Source: Colwellia psychrerythraea 34H
Lineage (GTDB): Bacteria; Pseudomonadota; Gammaproteobacteria; Enterobacterales; Alteromonadaceae
Assembly (NCBI RefSeq): GCF_000012325.1
Contig: NC_003910.7
Location: 806,001-870,000 of the forward strand
Length of the DNA: 64,000 nucleotides
Direction of reading: 5' to 3'
Shown: positions 15,993 through 24,985 of the stretch, piece by piece
Numbering within the stretch: position 1 is the first letter of the stretch
Layout of the letters: the number at the start of each line of letters is the position of its first letter
The notes under the pieces: generated by a model
Database searches by the model: none
What the model was told of the DNA's origin: nothing
What the model saw: only the letters and a program-made list of their open reading frames with translations
Translations under genes and position numbers: made by a program

Positions 15993-18900
15993 ATGAATTC
16001 TGTACCCAAACCATTATTTGCCAGCCGGTTGGCAGGCATTATTGTTAAATACCCAAAATCTACTGTTTTTATTAGTTTACTGCTGATGATCGTGTTGTTA
16101 AGTGCATTACCGACATTATATAAAGATACTCGTGCAGATGCATTTCTTGCTGAAGATAACCCCGCATTAGTGTATCGAAATAAAGTAAAAGAACAGTTTG
16201 GCTTAAGCGACCCAATCGTTGTTGCTGTTATTAATAAATCGGATCATGGCGTTTTTAATCCTGGTTCATTAAATTTGGTTAATTGGTTAAGTGAAGAAGT
16301 TTCTGCCTTGGAGAATATCAATGCAGACCGAGTAACCAGCTTGGCAACCGAAAATAATATTACCGGCTCTGCAGAAGGAATGGCTGTTGATCCCTTCTTT
16401 GATGAATATCCTGATACCCAGCAAGTTGCTGATAAGATTTGGCGACAAGTCTCAGATTTTCCAATTTATATGGGAAATTTGGTGGCTAAAAATGGTCAGG
16501 CGACCCTTATTGTTGCGGAGCTAAATGATGAGGCGTTGGTTGAAGCAACCTATCAAGAGATTCTAGCGCTTGTTGAAAAAGCCCCTAAAACGCTAGGTGA
16601 TAAAATTTATGTGGCAGGTGAAGGGGCTATTGCCGGTTACTTAGGAAGTTATATTGATGCGGACGCCCAGCGTTTAAATCCGTTGGCTGGTCTTATTATC
16701 ACCATCATTATTTTACTCGCTTTTAGGCGTGTCAGTCCAGGCATATTGTCTAATGTTATTATTGCCGCGTCGGTATTAATGACCTTAAGTATTATGGCAC
16801 TTAATGATGTTGCTTTTTTTGTTATTACTAATGCGTTGCCGGTTATTCTTATTGGTATTTCAGTCGCAGATTCCATTCATATCTACAGTCATTACTTTGA
16901 GTTACAAGCTAAGTCCCCAAATAGAGATAAGAAAGAAATTATTGTCGAAACCTTTGAAGAAATGTGGCGTCCTATTACGTTAACCACATTGACAACTATT
17001 GCGGGTTTTTTAGGATTATATTTTGCCGCGTACATGCCTCCATTTAAATATTTTGGTCTATTCACCGCGGTAGGTGTTGCCATTGCTTGGCTTTATTCAT
17101 TGGTTTTTTTACCAGCGTCATTGGCCATTATTCAACCCTCGGCAAGTAAAGGCATGACTAAATTAGCTCAGAATAACCAAGTGGATAAACTATCCAAAAT
17201 GATGATGTCTTTAGGGAAAGTCACGTTAGGTAATGCAAGAATGGTTATTGCTATTTTTATGGTCATCATCGTATCCGGTATTTACGCAGCGACTTTTCTA
17301 ACGGTAAATGAAGATAGAATAGCAACTTTTCACCCCAGTGAACCAATATTCAAAGCGGATACAGCCATCAATAAATTTTTAAATGGTACCTATAATTTAG
17401 ATATTGTTATTGAAGCGAATGAGAATGAAGGGTTATTTGAGCCGGTAAATTTACAGAAGATGCAGGCATTACAAAATTACGCGCTAACGCTAACCAACGT
17501 GCAGGGCGCAACTTCGATAATAGATTATTTAAAGCAAATGAATCGCTCGTTAAACGGTGGTAGCAAAGCAAGTTATCAATTACCGCAACAGAAAGAATTG
17601 ATTGCTCAATATTTCTTAATTTATTCTGCTTCATCAGATCCCACAGATTTCGAAGAAGAAGTTGATTACGACTACCGGGTCGCCAATATGCGTTTAAATT
17701 TAAATAAAGGCAGTTATCAAGATACTAAAGATGTGGTTCTTCAACTAGAAGCTTATATAAAAGAAAACTTCAAAAATAGTGATTTAACCGCAATGGTTAG
17801 TGGTCGAGTTACGGTTAATTATCACTGGATAAAAGATTTGGGTGAAAGCCACTTCGTTGGCTTGGGCATTTCATTATTTTTAGTTTGGGCGGTGTCGGCA
17901 CTATTATTTGGCTCACTATCGGCTGCCATATTTGCCATTATTCCGGTGATGAGTTCCATTTTATTGGTCTATGCCACTATGGTGATACTAAAGATAAACC
18001 TTGGCATAGGCACTTCTATGTTTGCGTCTGTTGCCATTGGCTTAGGTGTCGATTTTGCTATTCATACGATAGACAGATTAAAAAGCTTATATCGAAAAAC
18101 TAACGGTGATTGGGATAAAACCTTGGCTGACTTCTATCCGTCTACAGGGCGTGCACTTTTCTTAAACTATTTAGCTATCGCACTGGGTTTTGGGGTGTTG
18201 ATATCGAGTAAAGTTGTACCATTAACTAACTTCGGTACTATCGTGGTTATTGCTGTTACCACCAGTTTCCTTGCTAGTTTGAGTTTACTTCCAGCATTGA
18301 TCAAAGTATTTAAACCACGTTTTATAAGTGATGTTATCCCTGAGGTAAGTACTGATGTTGCTACTAATGATCCTAATTCAAAACAACCCGTTATGGCGAG
18401 AAAGTGGCTACGAATCTCAAGTATTATTGTCGCAGTTGCCACACTTGGTGGGTTAGCCATTACTAATCAGGGCCATGCAGCAATCATTGATATGAACACG
18501 TTAGAACCTATGGCCGTGGTTGCCAATATTAACGCTGTTGATGACGGCGAATACGTTAGTCGCGACCTTGTCATGACCTTAAAAGATAAGCGCGGAAAAG
18601 TACGTGTACGAGAAACCAAAGCTTATAGAAAGCATTATGAAAATGAGAAACGTACCATCTTATTTTATAGAAAACCGACGAATGTAAAGGGGACTTCTTT
18701 TTTAACGTTTGATTATCAAGACGCTAAAAAAGATGATGATCAATGGTTATATTTACCCGCCTTACGTAAAGTTAGACGAATATCGGCATCTGACCGTGGC
18801 GACTACTTTTTAGGTACTGACTTTACTTATGAAGACATGAAACTTGAAGGTAAATTGGACGTTACTGACTTAGATTTTACTGTACTTAACGCTGAAACGT

Positions 18901-19244
18901 TGAACATAGTCGATGATAATTCTTATCAAAGTTTATTGATGTCAGGCACTCCGAAAAATACCACTATCGCTAAGGAATTGGGTTATAGCCGCACTGAGTT
19001 TTGGGTCGACACAAAAAGTTGGTTAATTATCAAAGCAAAATACTGGGACCTTAAAGGCAAGTTACTTAAAACATTAGTCAGTCGAGATATTCGACTTGTT
19101 GATGACATCTATACCCGACATGAAATGACCATGAAAAACAGTAAAACGGGTCACCAAACGACGTTCAGCTTTAGTCATGTTAATTACAAAACCTTAGTAA
19201 AAGACAGCTTGTTTTCTAAACGCGCGATGAAGCAAGGAAAGTAA
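15993..19244 (+). CDS. MMPL/RND-type exporter fused to an outer-membrane-lipoprotein-sorting-like domain
   Basis: 1083 residues from ATG 15993 (GAGGTG upstream). Residues 1 to about 790 form an RND/MMPL transporter with duplicated halves. The first span is STVFISLLLMIVLLSALP, and a first membrane block (LAGLIITIIILLAF, AFFVITNALPVILIGISVAD) contains an acidic residue in a span. A second block holds FVGLGISLFLVWAVSALLFG and SVAIGLGVDFAIHTIDRL. At residue 801 a signal-peptide-like segment (KWLRISSIIVAVATLGG ... GHAA) begins. Residues about 828-1083 match the LolA-like outer-membrane-lipoprotein-sorting family (DDDQWLYLPALRKVRRIS, GTDFTYEDM, EFWVDTKSWLIIKAKYWD). These two parts are normally separate neighbouring genes. 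Together with the next gene it probably moves a hydrophobic compound across the periplasm. Confidence 0.85.
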   Translation: MNSVPKPLFASRLAGIIVKYPKSTVFISLLLMIVLLSALPTLYKDTRADAFLAEDNPALVYRNKVKEQFGLSDPIVVAVINKSDHGVFNPGSLNLVNWLSEEVSALENINADRVTSLATENNITGSAEGMAVDPFFDEYPDTQQVADKIWRQVSDFPIYMGNLVAKNGQATLIVAELNDEALVEATYQEILALVEKAPKTLGDKIYVAGEGAIAGYLGSYIDADAQRLNPLAGLIITIIILLAFRRVSPGILSNVIIAASVLMTLSIMALNDVAFFVITNALPVILIGISVADSIHIYSHYFELQAKSPNRDKKEIIVETFEEMWRPITLTTLTTIAGFLGLYFAAYMPPFKYFGLFTAVGVAIAWLYSLVFLPASLAIIQPSASKGMTKLAQNNQVDKLSKMMMSLGKVTLGNARMVIAIFMVIIVSGIYAATFLTVNEDRIATFHPSEPIFKADTAINKFLNGTYNLDIVIEANENEGLFEPVNLQKMQALQNYALTLTNVQGATSIIDYLKQMNRSLNGGSKASYQLPQQKELIAQYFLIYSASSDPTDFEEEVDYDYRVANMRLNLNKGSYQDTKDVVLQLEAYIKENFKNSDLTAMVSGRVTVNYHWIKDLGESHFVGLGISLFLVWAVSALLFGSLSAAIFAIIPVMSSILLVYATMVILKINLGIGTSMFASVAIGLGVDFAIHTIDRLKSLYRKTNGDWDKTLADFYPSTGRALFLNYLAIALGFGVLISSKVVPLTNFGTIVVIAVTTSFLASLSLLPALIKVFKPRFISDVIPEVSTDVATNDPNSKQPVMARKWLRISSIIVAVATLGGLAITNQGHAAIIDMNTLEPMAVVANINAVDDGEYVSRDLVMTLKDKRGKVRVRETKAYRKHYENEKRTILFYRKPTNVKGTSFLTFDYQDAKKDDDQWLYLPALRKVRRISASDRGDYFLGTDFTYEDMKLEGKLDVTDLDFTVLNAETLNIVDDNSYQSLLMSGTPKNTTIAKELGYSRTEFWVDTKSWLIIKAKYWDLKGKLLKTLVSRDIRLVDDIYTRHEMTMKNSKTGHQTTFSFSHVNYKTLVKDSLFSKRAMKQGK

Positions 19245-19245
19245 G

Positions 19246-20571
19246 ATGAGGATGCAACTAGGGCTCTCTTTTTTATCGTTGATAATAGCTTTATTACTGG
19301 CGATAAGTAATAAAGCACATGCCGAGTATAGTGCTATTTTGGAACAGGAATGGTCTATTGATAATAATGGTAACGGACAAAAGTTTGAGACCCTCTTTGA
19401 ACCACAATACACGAGTAGCTTATCGGATAATGTGGAGATGACCTTTATTGGTAGAGTACGTTTTGATTCATTTGATCATTTAGGCATGGCAAATAAAAAT
19501 TCGGAAAACTACAGTGGAATAAATGGTCCATTATTCGCTAATAATCACACATCGTTTAGTATCAGAGAGTGGTATTTTGATACAGAAATAGCCAATAGCT
19601 TTTGGCGAATAGGTAAACAACAAGTGGTTTGGGGGCAGGCTGATGGTTTAAAAGTGCTTGATGTGGTAAATCCGCAAAGCTACCGAGAGTTTATTCTTGA
19701 TGACTTCGATGATTCTCGTATTCCATTATGGATGTTGAATGTTGAAATCCCCGTTGGTGATGATGATAGTCTACAGCTATTGTGGATACCTGATCTCAGT
19801 TATAACGAATATGCCATTGCGGGCAGTGTTTACCAAGCAACATCACCATTACTGGTACCAATATTACCAGAGGGTTTTGAAATTGCAGGTTTTCATCAGA
19901 GCAAGCCAGACTCGGTCATTAAAGACAGTGATGTTGGCTTGCGCTATTCAAAGTTTTATCAGGGCTGGGATTTAACCTTTAACACCCTTTATCACTTTCT
20001 TGATGCACCGGTTAATTACCAGGTTGTTGAGAAAAATAAGGTCTCTATTTATGCTCAATATGAACGGAGTTATCTTATTGGCGGAACAGCTAGTAAGGCT
20101 TTTGGCGATTTTACCTTACGTACCGAGGTGGGTTATAGCAGTGACAGTTTTCATTTAGTAGATAACGATTCGGCTAATTATCTGACCAAACAAGGTATTC
20201 ATCAATCTGCTGATGTTTCTTCTGTGATCGGTTTGGATTTTCAAGGGTTAACGGATATTTTTATCAGTGCACAGTGGTTTCAAAGTTATTTACTAGACGA
20301 CGGGGTGGGTCTAGTAAGACCTCAGCACGATCATAGCTTTTCATTAATCTATAACCAGAGTTTTGCCAATGAAGTATGGACATTTGAAGGCTTAATATTA
20401 CATGGGCAAGATAAAGGTGATGGTTCAATACAGGCAAAGTTAAGTTACATGTTGGAAAGCAATATAAAGTTATGGTTGGGCACTGATATTTTTTATGGCA
20501 ATAAGTCAGCTTTATTTGGTCAGTTTAAAGAAACAGACCGAGTTAATATTGGCATTGAATGGGGATTTTAA
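19246..20571 (+). CDS. DUF1302-like outer membrane protein
   Basis: 441 residues, ATG 19246 one base after the upstream stop and with AAGGAA before it, so translationally linked to the MMPL fusion. A signal peptide ends near SNKAHA. The rest alternates short beta strands with aromatic ends, as in porin-like barrels. The hallmark is SFWRIGKQQVVWGQADGLKV followed by LDVVNPQSYREF and RIPLWMLNVEIP. It ends in a phenylalanine (NIGIEWGF), as expected for Bam-inserted barrels. It probably forms the outer-membrane channel for the exporter. Confidence 0.82.
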   Translation: MRMQLGLSFLSLIIALLLAISNKAHAEYSAILEQEWSIDNNGNGQKFETLFEPQYTSSLSDNVEMTFIGRVRFDSFDHLGMANKNSENYSGINGPLFANNHTSFSIREWYFDTEIANSFWRIGKQQVVWGQADGLKVLDVVNPQSYREFILDDFDDSRIPLWMLNVEIPVGDDDSLQLLWIPDLSYNEYAIAGSVYQATSPLLVPILPEGFEIAGFHQSKPDSVIKDSDVGLRYSKFYQGWDLTFNTLYHFLDAPVNYQVVEKNKVSIYAQYERSYLIGGTASKAFGDFTLRTEVGYSSDSFHLVDNDSANYLTKQGIHQSADVSSVIGLDFQGLTDIFISAQWFQSYLLDDGVGLVRPQHDHSFSLIYNQSFANEVWTFEGLILHGQDKGDGSIQAKLSYMLESNIKLWLGTDIFYGNKSALFGQFKETDRVNIGIEWGF

Positions 20572-20743
20572 TGCCAATTACTTAGGGCAGTGTTGTTAGT
20601 CTTTATGCTGGCTTTATTCAACGGTAACGGCGTCAAAAATAAGTGTTCGTTACGGTACTCCAATATTACGCGCTTCAGTTGGGAAATATTCATTGACAAA
20701 ATTTTGAGCGTTCTCAATTGAATCAAAGGTATACAATCAAGGT

Positions 20744-20785
20744 ATTACTAATAACGGATTACTAGGGTAATACGTTATTAGTAAT
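20744..20785. terminator. 13-bp inverted repeat between convergent operons
   Basis: ATTACTAATAACG / CGTTATTAGTAAT flank a 16-base spacer. It sits between the ends of the exporter operon (plus) and the bufferin operon (minus) and could stop both. No T-run is present. Confidence 0.5.
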
Positions 20786-20794
20786 TGACATGAT

Positions 20795-21652
20795 TTAAGT
20801 TGTTAATTCTGGAAGTAATTGTGATTCCCATAAGGCGCTTTTAAATTTTTTCTTAAAAAAACCAAAATGGCCAATATTCTCAATATTTAATTGTTCAGCA
20901 GAAATCCTGATCATTTTAGGTGAAATATCACTAAAAAATCCATGTAAAGAATTAATGTTTTCAGCAGACATAAGTTGATCGTCAGTAAAGGAAATTGAGG
21001 TCATAGGTTTATTAAATAACTGGTAAGCCATTTGTACTGCTTGGTTTTCTATCCCTAATAAATAGTGAGGGTGTAAACACCATGCTCGCCATTGCTTCAT
21101 TACACCAAAGGGTAAATTACCTACCATACCTAAACGTTTACCAGGAAAGTAACCTAATACTTTTAGTGACACTGGCGCAACAAAGTACCAGAGAAACCAT
21201 ACTTTGTATTTTAATGCCGCAGCATTTTTACGCCAATAACCACTACCACTAGCAACAGTGATCACTTTTGAAACCAAGCCAATATTAGGGATCATTGCGG
21301 TAATTTGACCGCCTAAACTGTGGCCAATCCAATAAATATCTTTATCTTTAATCTCAATTGATACTTGCTCTAATATTTTTTTACAATCAAAAACCGCCCA
21401 ATCAGTGATGGTTGTATCTGATTCTTTATAATGCACTTTATCAGCAGACCCCATAGAAGAATAATCAAAGGTAGTAACTAGGTAGCCATAACTCGCTAAC
21501 CATAAAGCGAAATCTTGGTAGAAAATTTTATCTACCCCTAAAGCCGGAGCGATCACTACCGCCGCTTTTATCTCTTCTTTTGGGCAAAAAAAGGTAGCAT
21601 AAACAGGTTTGCCATTATCGGCTGTTAATTCTACATCTTTTATATCTATCAT
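20795..21652 (-). CDS. Alpha/beta hydrolase, last gene of bufferin operon 1
   Basis: 285 residues. The alpha/beta-hydrolase core is seen in AAVVIAPALGVDKIFYQDFA, the nucleophile elbow YWIGHSLGGQITAM (Ser at about residue 113) and a final His in IENIGHFGFF. It resembles the serine-aminopeptidase/UCP037442 group of predicted hydrolases. Its substrate is unknown. It lies 40 bases downstream of doxX on the same strand, after bufABC, so it is probably part of the same operon; a direct role in bufferin maturation is not established. Confidence 0.82.
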   Translation of the reverse strand: MIDIKDVELTADNGKPVYATFFCPKEEIKAAVVIAPALGVDKIFYQDFALWLASYGYLVTTFDYSSMGSADKVHYKESDTTITDWAVFDCKKILEQVSIEIKDKDIYWIGHSLGGQITAMIPNIGLVSKVITVASGSGYWRKNAAALKYKVWFLWYFVAPVSLKVLGYFPGKRLGMVGNLPFGVMKQWRAWCLHPHYLLGIENQAVQMAYQLFNKPMTSISFTDDQLMSAENINSLHGFFSDISPKMIRISAEQLNIENIGHFGFFKKKFKSALWESQLLPELTT

Positions 21653-21692
21653 GATGATTTCTCTTGAAATTATGGTTATATTTCTTGTTTGG

Positions 21693-22160
21693 TTAGTTGT
21701 CAGTAACCTTGCTTAGCTTTATTTTCAATAAGTTATCTAATGATAATTTCCCTGCACCAAATAACACAACTTGCAATAGCAGTAAGCCCCATATAACGTG
21801 TGAATAAAGTGCTGCGGGAGCAATCTCAGTTAAGCTGACAACGGCAACGATATTTACAACAGTTAAACCTAAAGCACCAAATCGACTGGCTAAACCTAGT
21901 ATCAATAAAACTGGCAGAATGAGTTCACCTGCTGTGCCCAAATACGCAGCTAGTTCAAAAGGAATAAACGGCACGCTGTATTCTTCTTCAAACAAAAATA
22001 AAGTGGAATCCCAATCTCTTAGCTTTGTTAGGCCAGAAGCAAAAAATACCCAAGCTACGTAAAATCTTGCACCGAGCAGTGCCAGGGGCTGTAAATAATT
22101 TAGCAGTTGACTCACTTGGGTGTAAGGTTGAATTAATCGTTGGGTAATTGTTGTCATCAT
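21693..22160 (-). CDS. DoxX-family membrane protein
   Basis: 155 residues with four predicted membrane spans, beginning LLGARFYVAWVFFASGLTKL and ending ALYSHVIWGLLLLQVVLFG, preceded by AAGGAAC. DoxX proteins are small quinone-pool-linked or redox-sensing membrane proteins and are repeatedly found next to DUF692/DUF2063/DUF2282 genes (bufferin clusters). It is 97 bases downstream of bufC. Here it is probably part of the bufferin/copper stress response; a biochemical role is unknown. Confidence 0.88.
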   Translation of the reverse strand: MMTTITQRLIQPYTQVSQLLNYLQPLALLGARFYVAWVFFASGLTKLRDWDSTLFLFEEEYSVPFIPFELAAYLGTAGELILPVLLILGLASRFGALGLTVVNIVAVVSLTEIAPAALYSHVIWGLLLLQVVLFGAGKLSLDNLLKIKLSKVTDN

Positions 22161-22257
22161 GTTGTTCCTTTACGGGTAAAATTTTATTTAAATTGTGGTT
22201 TTTAGATTTAATTAGGGTTTGTTTAGGCGTTAATTCGGACTTAAGTTACTTTGTAAA

Positions 22258-23100
22258 TTAAACTTTTAAATGACTAATCAGGTTTTGTTCCAGTGCTATA
22301 CCAATCCATTGCGCGAAGTCAAAGTCATGTTCAAGCTCGTTATTATTGGTCATAATATCTAATGCTTTACCTATACTTACTCCTTGCTTTATTAGTGTTA
22401 ACCAAGCGTATTCATTTGCTGATAATTCACGTATTTCAGCGTTGTAATAAGGTCTATATATCAGCACTTTTTGTGAGAAATCACCTTGTGCTAATTTATC
22501 TAGTGACTGTTGAATAAATCGTTGGTTGAGCTCTTCCGTGGAATCAGAAACCACACGCTGTTGATGAGATAACCAAAATTCAATCACAGGATAGTTAGAA
22601 CTCAACCTAAATTGGCTGGTTGTTAGTTCTATATAAATTTCATCTATGTCGTGTGTTGCCAATAGTTGTAAGCTTGCTTGGTCTATTACCGAATTTTTCG
22701 CACGCATACTCTCTTGTCTCAGTCGGTCTACTTGCGCAATATCAGCAACAAAAGGGTAGTCAGATAATTGTGCTAAATTAGTGAGTAGCGATGGAAAATC
22801 ATCTCCCCAAAGTGCCCAGTCCCCATGTTTAGGTGGTGACGATATTAATAATTCACGACTAGCATAATTAAATAAACCTTCACCAATTAACGTTAAAACA
22901 GTAGGAAAACTTATCGCGAGTGCTTGTTGGGCTGTTGCTAATAAATTGTTGCGATATATCGCCATTCCTCTGGGGTCGAATTCATCAATTACTTCACTAT
23001 TGGCAGAGGGGAATATGGCAGAAATTAGCGTTTGCTGTTGTTGTGCAACTTGTTCAAATGCTGCTTGGAGTGAGTGTTTTTTTGCGTCGTTGTTATTCAT
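22258..23100 (-). CDS. bufC: BufC-like partner protein (DUF2063/HvfC N-terminal domain), cluster 1
   Basis: 280 residues. ATG 23100 overlaps the end of bufB by 8 bases, so translation is coupled. The N-terminal domain carries the DUF2063 signature: FDPRGMAIYRNNLLATAQQA, then ISFPTVLTLIGEGLFNYASR and a P-x-H/K-GDW block. The C-terminal half is a winged-helix-like/PqqD-like recognition part (ELSANEYAWLTLIKQGVSIG). Family knowledge: in MNIO-dependent RiPP systems this protein binds the precursor peptide and presents it to the DUF692 enzyme. Cytoplasmic. Confidence 0.88.
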   Translation of the reverse strand: MNNNDAKKHSLQAAFEQVAQQQQTLISAIFPSANSEVIDEFDPRGMAIYRNNLLATAQQALAISFPTVLTLIGEGLFNYASRELLISSPPKHGDWALWGDDFPSLLTNLAQLSDYPFVADIAQVDRLRQESMRAKNSVIDQASLQLLATHDIDEIYIELTTSQFRLSSNYPVIEFWLSHQQRVVSDSTEELNQRFIQQSLDKLAQGDFSQKVLIYRPYYNAEIRELSANEYAWLTLIKQGVSIGKALDIMTNNNELEHDFDFAQWIGIALEQNLISHLKV

Positions 23101-24034
23101 GTATAAACTCACTCTCAAGTCCTGTCATAGCCGTTGTGATTTTTGATGAGTTATTATCACCAAAAACCTGCTTTGCTATCATTCTCGCTTTGTCGGCTTC
23201 TGCGACTAATGTATGCCAGCTAGGCAGATTATTATCCCATTCAACTAAGGTAGGAATTTTTCCAAAACGCTCTAATGCGCTGCGATATAGTTGCCATCCT
23301 TGGCTAGAAACAGCTTGGCTATGATCATCAATAATGAGCTCACCTTCTTTTACCTCAGTAAAACCTGCAAGGTGAATTTCACCGACCATATCAGTGGGGA
23401 TTTCAGCTAACCATTGTTGTGCATAATCTAAAGGTTGTGCCGCATTAATGTTGTTGGCCGTCACAATGATATTGTTTAAATCAACTAATAACTTGCAGCC
23501 AGTTAACTCTGCAAGACGGACTAAAAACTCGGTTTCAGGCATACAAGCATGTGAATATTGAATGTAAGCTGATAGGTTTTCTACTAATAGTGAACGACCT
23601 AACGATTGTTGAACACGGTCAATATTGTGCGATAGCACCATCAAGGTTTGCTCGCTGTAAGCTAGCGGTAATAAATCTCCCGCATGCACTTGTTGACCCT
23701 TTAATTGGCTCCAACTAAAACAAGCATGGTCAGACATTAAAATGGGGTTGCAAGTACTTGCTAACTGTTTAAGCTTTTGTAAATAATGGCTCGGTACACC
23801 TTGTGCGGAACCTAAGCCCATTGCGGTTGAATGCAAACTAATCGCATATTTTTCACTGGCTTGAGCTAAGACACTTTGTGTTGCGCCGCCTTGTGCAAAA
23901 AAGTTTTCTGAATGTACTTCGACAAAATCGATATTTGATGGAGTTGTTAACGCCTCAGTAAAGTGTTGATGTCTTAATCCAACACCAATAAGTACGTCAG
24001 ACTTCAATTTTTCATCTGGTCTTTGTAATGACAT
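23093..24034 (-). CDS. bufB: DUF692 multinuclear non-heme iron oxidase BufB, cluster 1
   Basis: 313 residues, ATG 24034 preceded by AGGAG. This is a TIM-barrel MNIO (DUF692) enzyme. Expected iron-ligand segments are all visible: VEVHSENFF, ISLHSTAMGLGS, LMSDHACFSW, LLVENLSAYI, LLVDLNNI, GEIHLAGFT, IIDDHSQ and LVEWDNNLP. Family knowledge: MNIO enzymes such as MbnB and BufB oxidise cysteine residues of a precursor peptide to heterocycles that bind copper. Here the precursor is the adjacent BufA, whose gene lies 256 bases upstream across a repeat-rich spacer, and the partner BufC is translationally coupled downstream. Confidence 0.93.
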   Translation of the reverse strand: MSLQRPDEKLKSDVLIGVGLRHQHFTEALTTPSNIDFVEVHSENFFAQGGATQSVLAQASEKYAISLHSTAMGLGSAQGVPSHYLQKLKQLASTCNPILMSDHACFSWSQLKGQQVHAGDLLPLAYSEQTLMVLSHNIDRVQQSLGRSLLVENLSAYIQYSHACMPETEFLVRLAELTGCKLLVDLNNIIVTANNINAAQPLDYAQQWLAEIPTDMVGEIHLAGFTEVKEGELIIDDHSQAVSSQGWQLYRSALERFGKIPTLVEWDNNLPSWHTLVAEADKARMIAKQVFGDNNSSKITTAMTGLESEFIHE

Positions 24035-24049
24035 TAATTCAACTCCTAA

Positions 24050-24271
24050 ATACCAAGTTCAATAAATTATTGCTCACTTGTACTGGTTAAAATACGCCAG
24101 GCCAGCGTTGCTCTCAATTACAATAGCTAGCTATTGCTCAATCGAGCGTCTTGCCCTGATTTATTTTTCCTTTGTACAACAAGAGCACAAACTTAATGTC
24201 ATTGGCATGATACCAAGCTCAATAACGAGTAGTTACTCCAAGCGGACTAATAAATTTAATCCGTTGGGTAT
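24050..24271. repeat. Repeat-rich spacer between bufA and bufB, cluster 1
   Basis: A near-identical 16-bp direct repeat (ATACCAAGTTCAATAA at 24050-24065, ATACCAAGCTCAATAA at 24210-24225) is 160 bases apart. The right part closes with CCGTTGGGTAT, an imperfect inverted complement of ATACCAAG...AGCGGA, and can fold on the bufA mRNA side (AACGGA / TCCGCTT). This may be an inserted palindromic element that adjusts the ratio of BufA precursor to BufB enzyme by stopping or processing transcripts. Confidence 0.5.
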
Positions 24272-24290
24272 TAATCGTAACTATCGACTA

Positions 24291-24575
24291 TTACTTTGCT
24301 TTATCTTCTGCAAATTTTTTCTTAGCTGCTGCTTTTAAAAGGCCGCCAATATCTTCGCAAGTGCCTTTAGCAACTAGTTTCCACTCACCTGGATCTTTAT
24401 CTACTGCTGATTGTCCTGCACATGAATGTGTTCCCGCTAAGTTGGCGCAATCATTTTGACCAGCCATCGCTACGCCATAACACTTCTCTTTACTCGCCGC
24501 TTGAGCTGGCGCAGTAACTGCAGTAGAAAGGGCAACAACCAGTGCTGCACTAGCAAGTAATTTTTTGTTATTCAT
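24291..24575 (-). CDS. bufA1: Bufferin precursor BufA (DUF2282), cluster 1
   Basis: 94 residues, ATG 24575 with GAGG upstream. A Sec signal peptide (MNNKKLLASAALVVALSTAV...AQA) is followed by the DUF2282 core with four cysteines (32, 43, 52, 73) in EKCYGVAMAGQNDCANLAG, THSCAGQSAVDKDPGEW and KGTCEDIGG. The C-terminus is Lys/Ala-rich. Family knowledge: bufferins are exported RiPPs whose cysteines are converted by DUF692 enzymes to copper-binding heterocycles, giving copper tolerance. The core is essentially full-length. Cysteine spacing (11, 9, 21) is identical to that of the second precursor at 55.3 kb. Confidence 0.92.
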   Translation of the reverse strand: MNNKKLLASAALVVALSTAVTAPAQAASKEKCYGVAMAGQNDCANLAGTHSCAGQSAVDKDPGEWKLVAKGTCEDIGGLLKAAAKKKFAEDKAK

Positions 24576-24607
24576 AATAAAGCCTCTATTTAATTGTATT
24601 TTTGTGT

Positions 24608-24985
24608 TTAAACATTCGCTTGATTAAGCTGCTCGCTTAACCAAAGGTTTATTTCTTCAGTGTTTACGCCACCTATTAAGCGAGATTTTGAACCAGAGCG
24701 GCCTAATAGCACTAATGATGGAACGCCTGTCACTTCAAGTTGTTTTGCTAACTGTGTTTGCTCATCGACATCAATTTTGATCACGTTTAGCTGATCTACA
24801 TAATGTTCTGACACATCGACCATTATCGGCGCCATGCTTTTACATGGTGCGCACCATGAAGTACTAAAATAAATAAGTACCCATGATTTTTCATGATCGC
24901 ACCAGTTAAGACCTTGCAGGTTGAGTTCTTCTTTCATTGGCAAAGGCTTAACTCGGGCAAACTTTGTAAGCAAATTATTCAGCAT
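24608..24985 (-). CDS. Thioredoxin-fold protein, upstream of bufA1
   Basis: 125 residues. The start ATG at 24985 overlaps the end of the YHS gene by 11 bases, so translation is coupled. The thioredoxin core is complete: VLIYFSTSWCAPCKSMAPIM with the redox pair Cys45-Cys48, VIKIDVDEQTQLAKQLEVTG and the cis-proline in VTGVPSLVLL. There is no signal peptide, so it acts in the cytoplasm, where it could keep the BufA cysteines reduced before MNIO modification and export. That role is inference from gene order. It lies 32 bases upstream of bufA. Confidence 0.9.
   Translation of the reverse strand: MLNNLLTKFARVKPLPMKEELNLQGLNWCDHEKSWVLIYFSTSWCAPCKSMAPIMVDVSEHYVDQLNVIKIDVDEQTQLAKQLEVTGVPSLVLLGRSGSKSRLIGGVNTEEINLWLSEQLNQANV

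Noticed and set aside
23093..24034. DUF692 protein as a sugar isomerase or endonuclease IV-type TIM barrel
   Set aside because: The fold is related, but the HxENFF, LVEN, VDLNN and LVEWD segments and its bufA/bufC neighbours identify MNIO.
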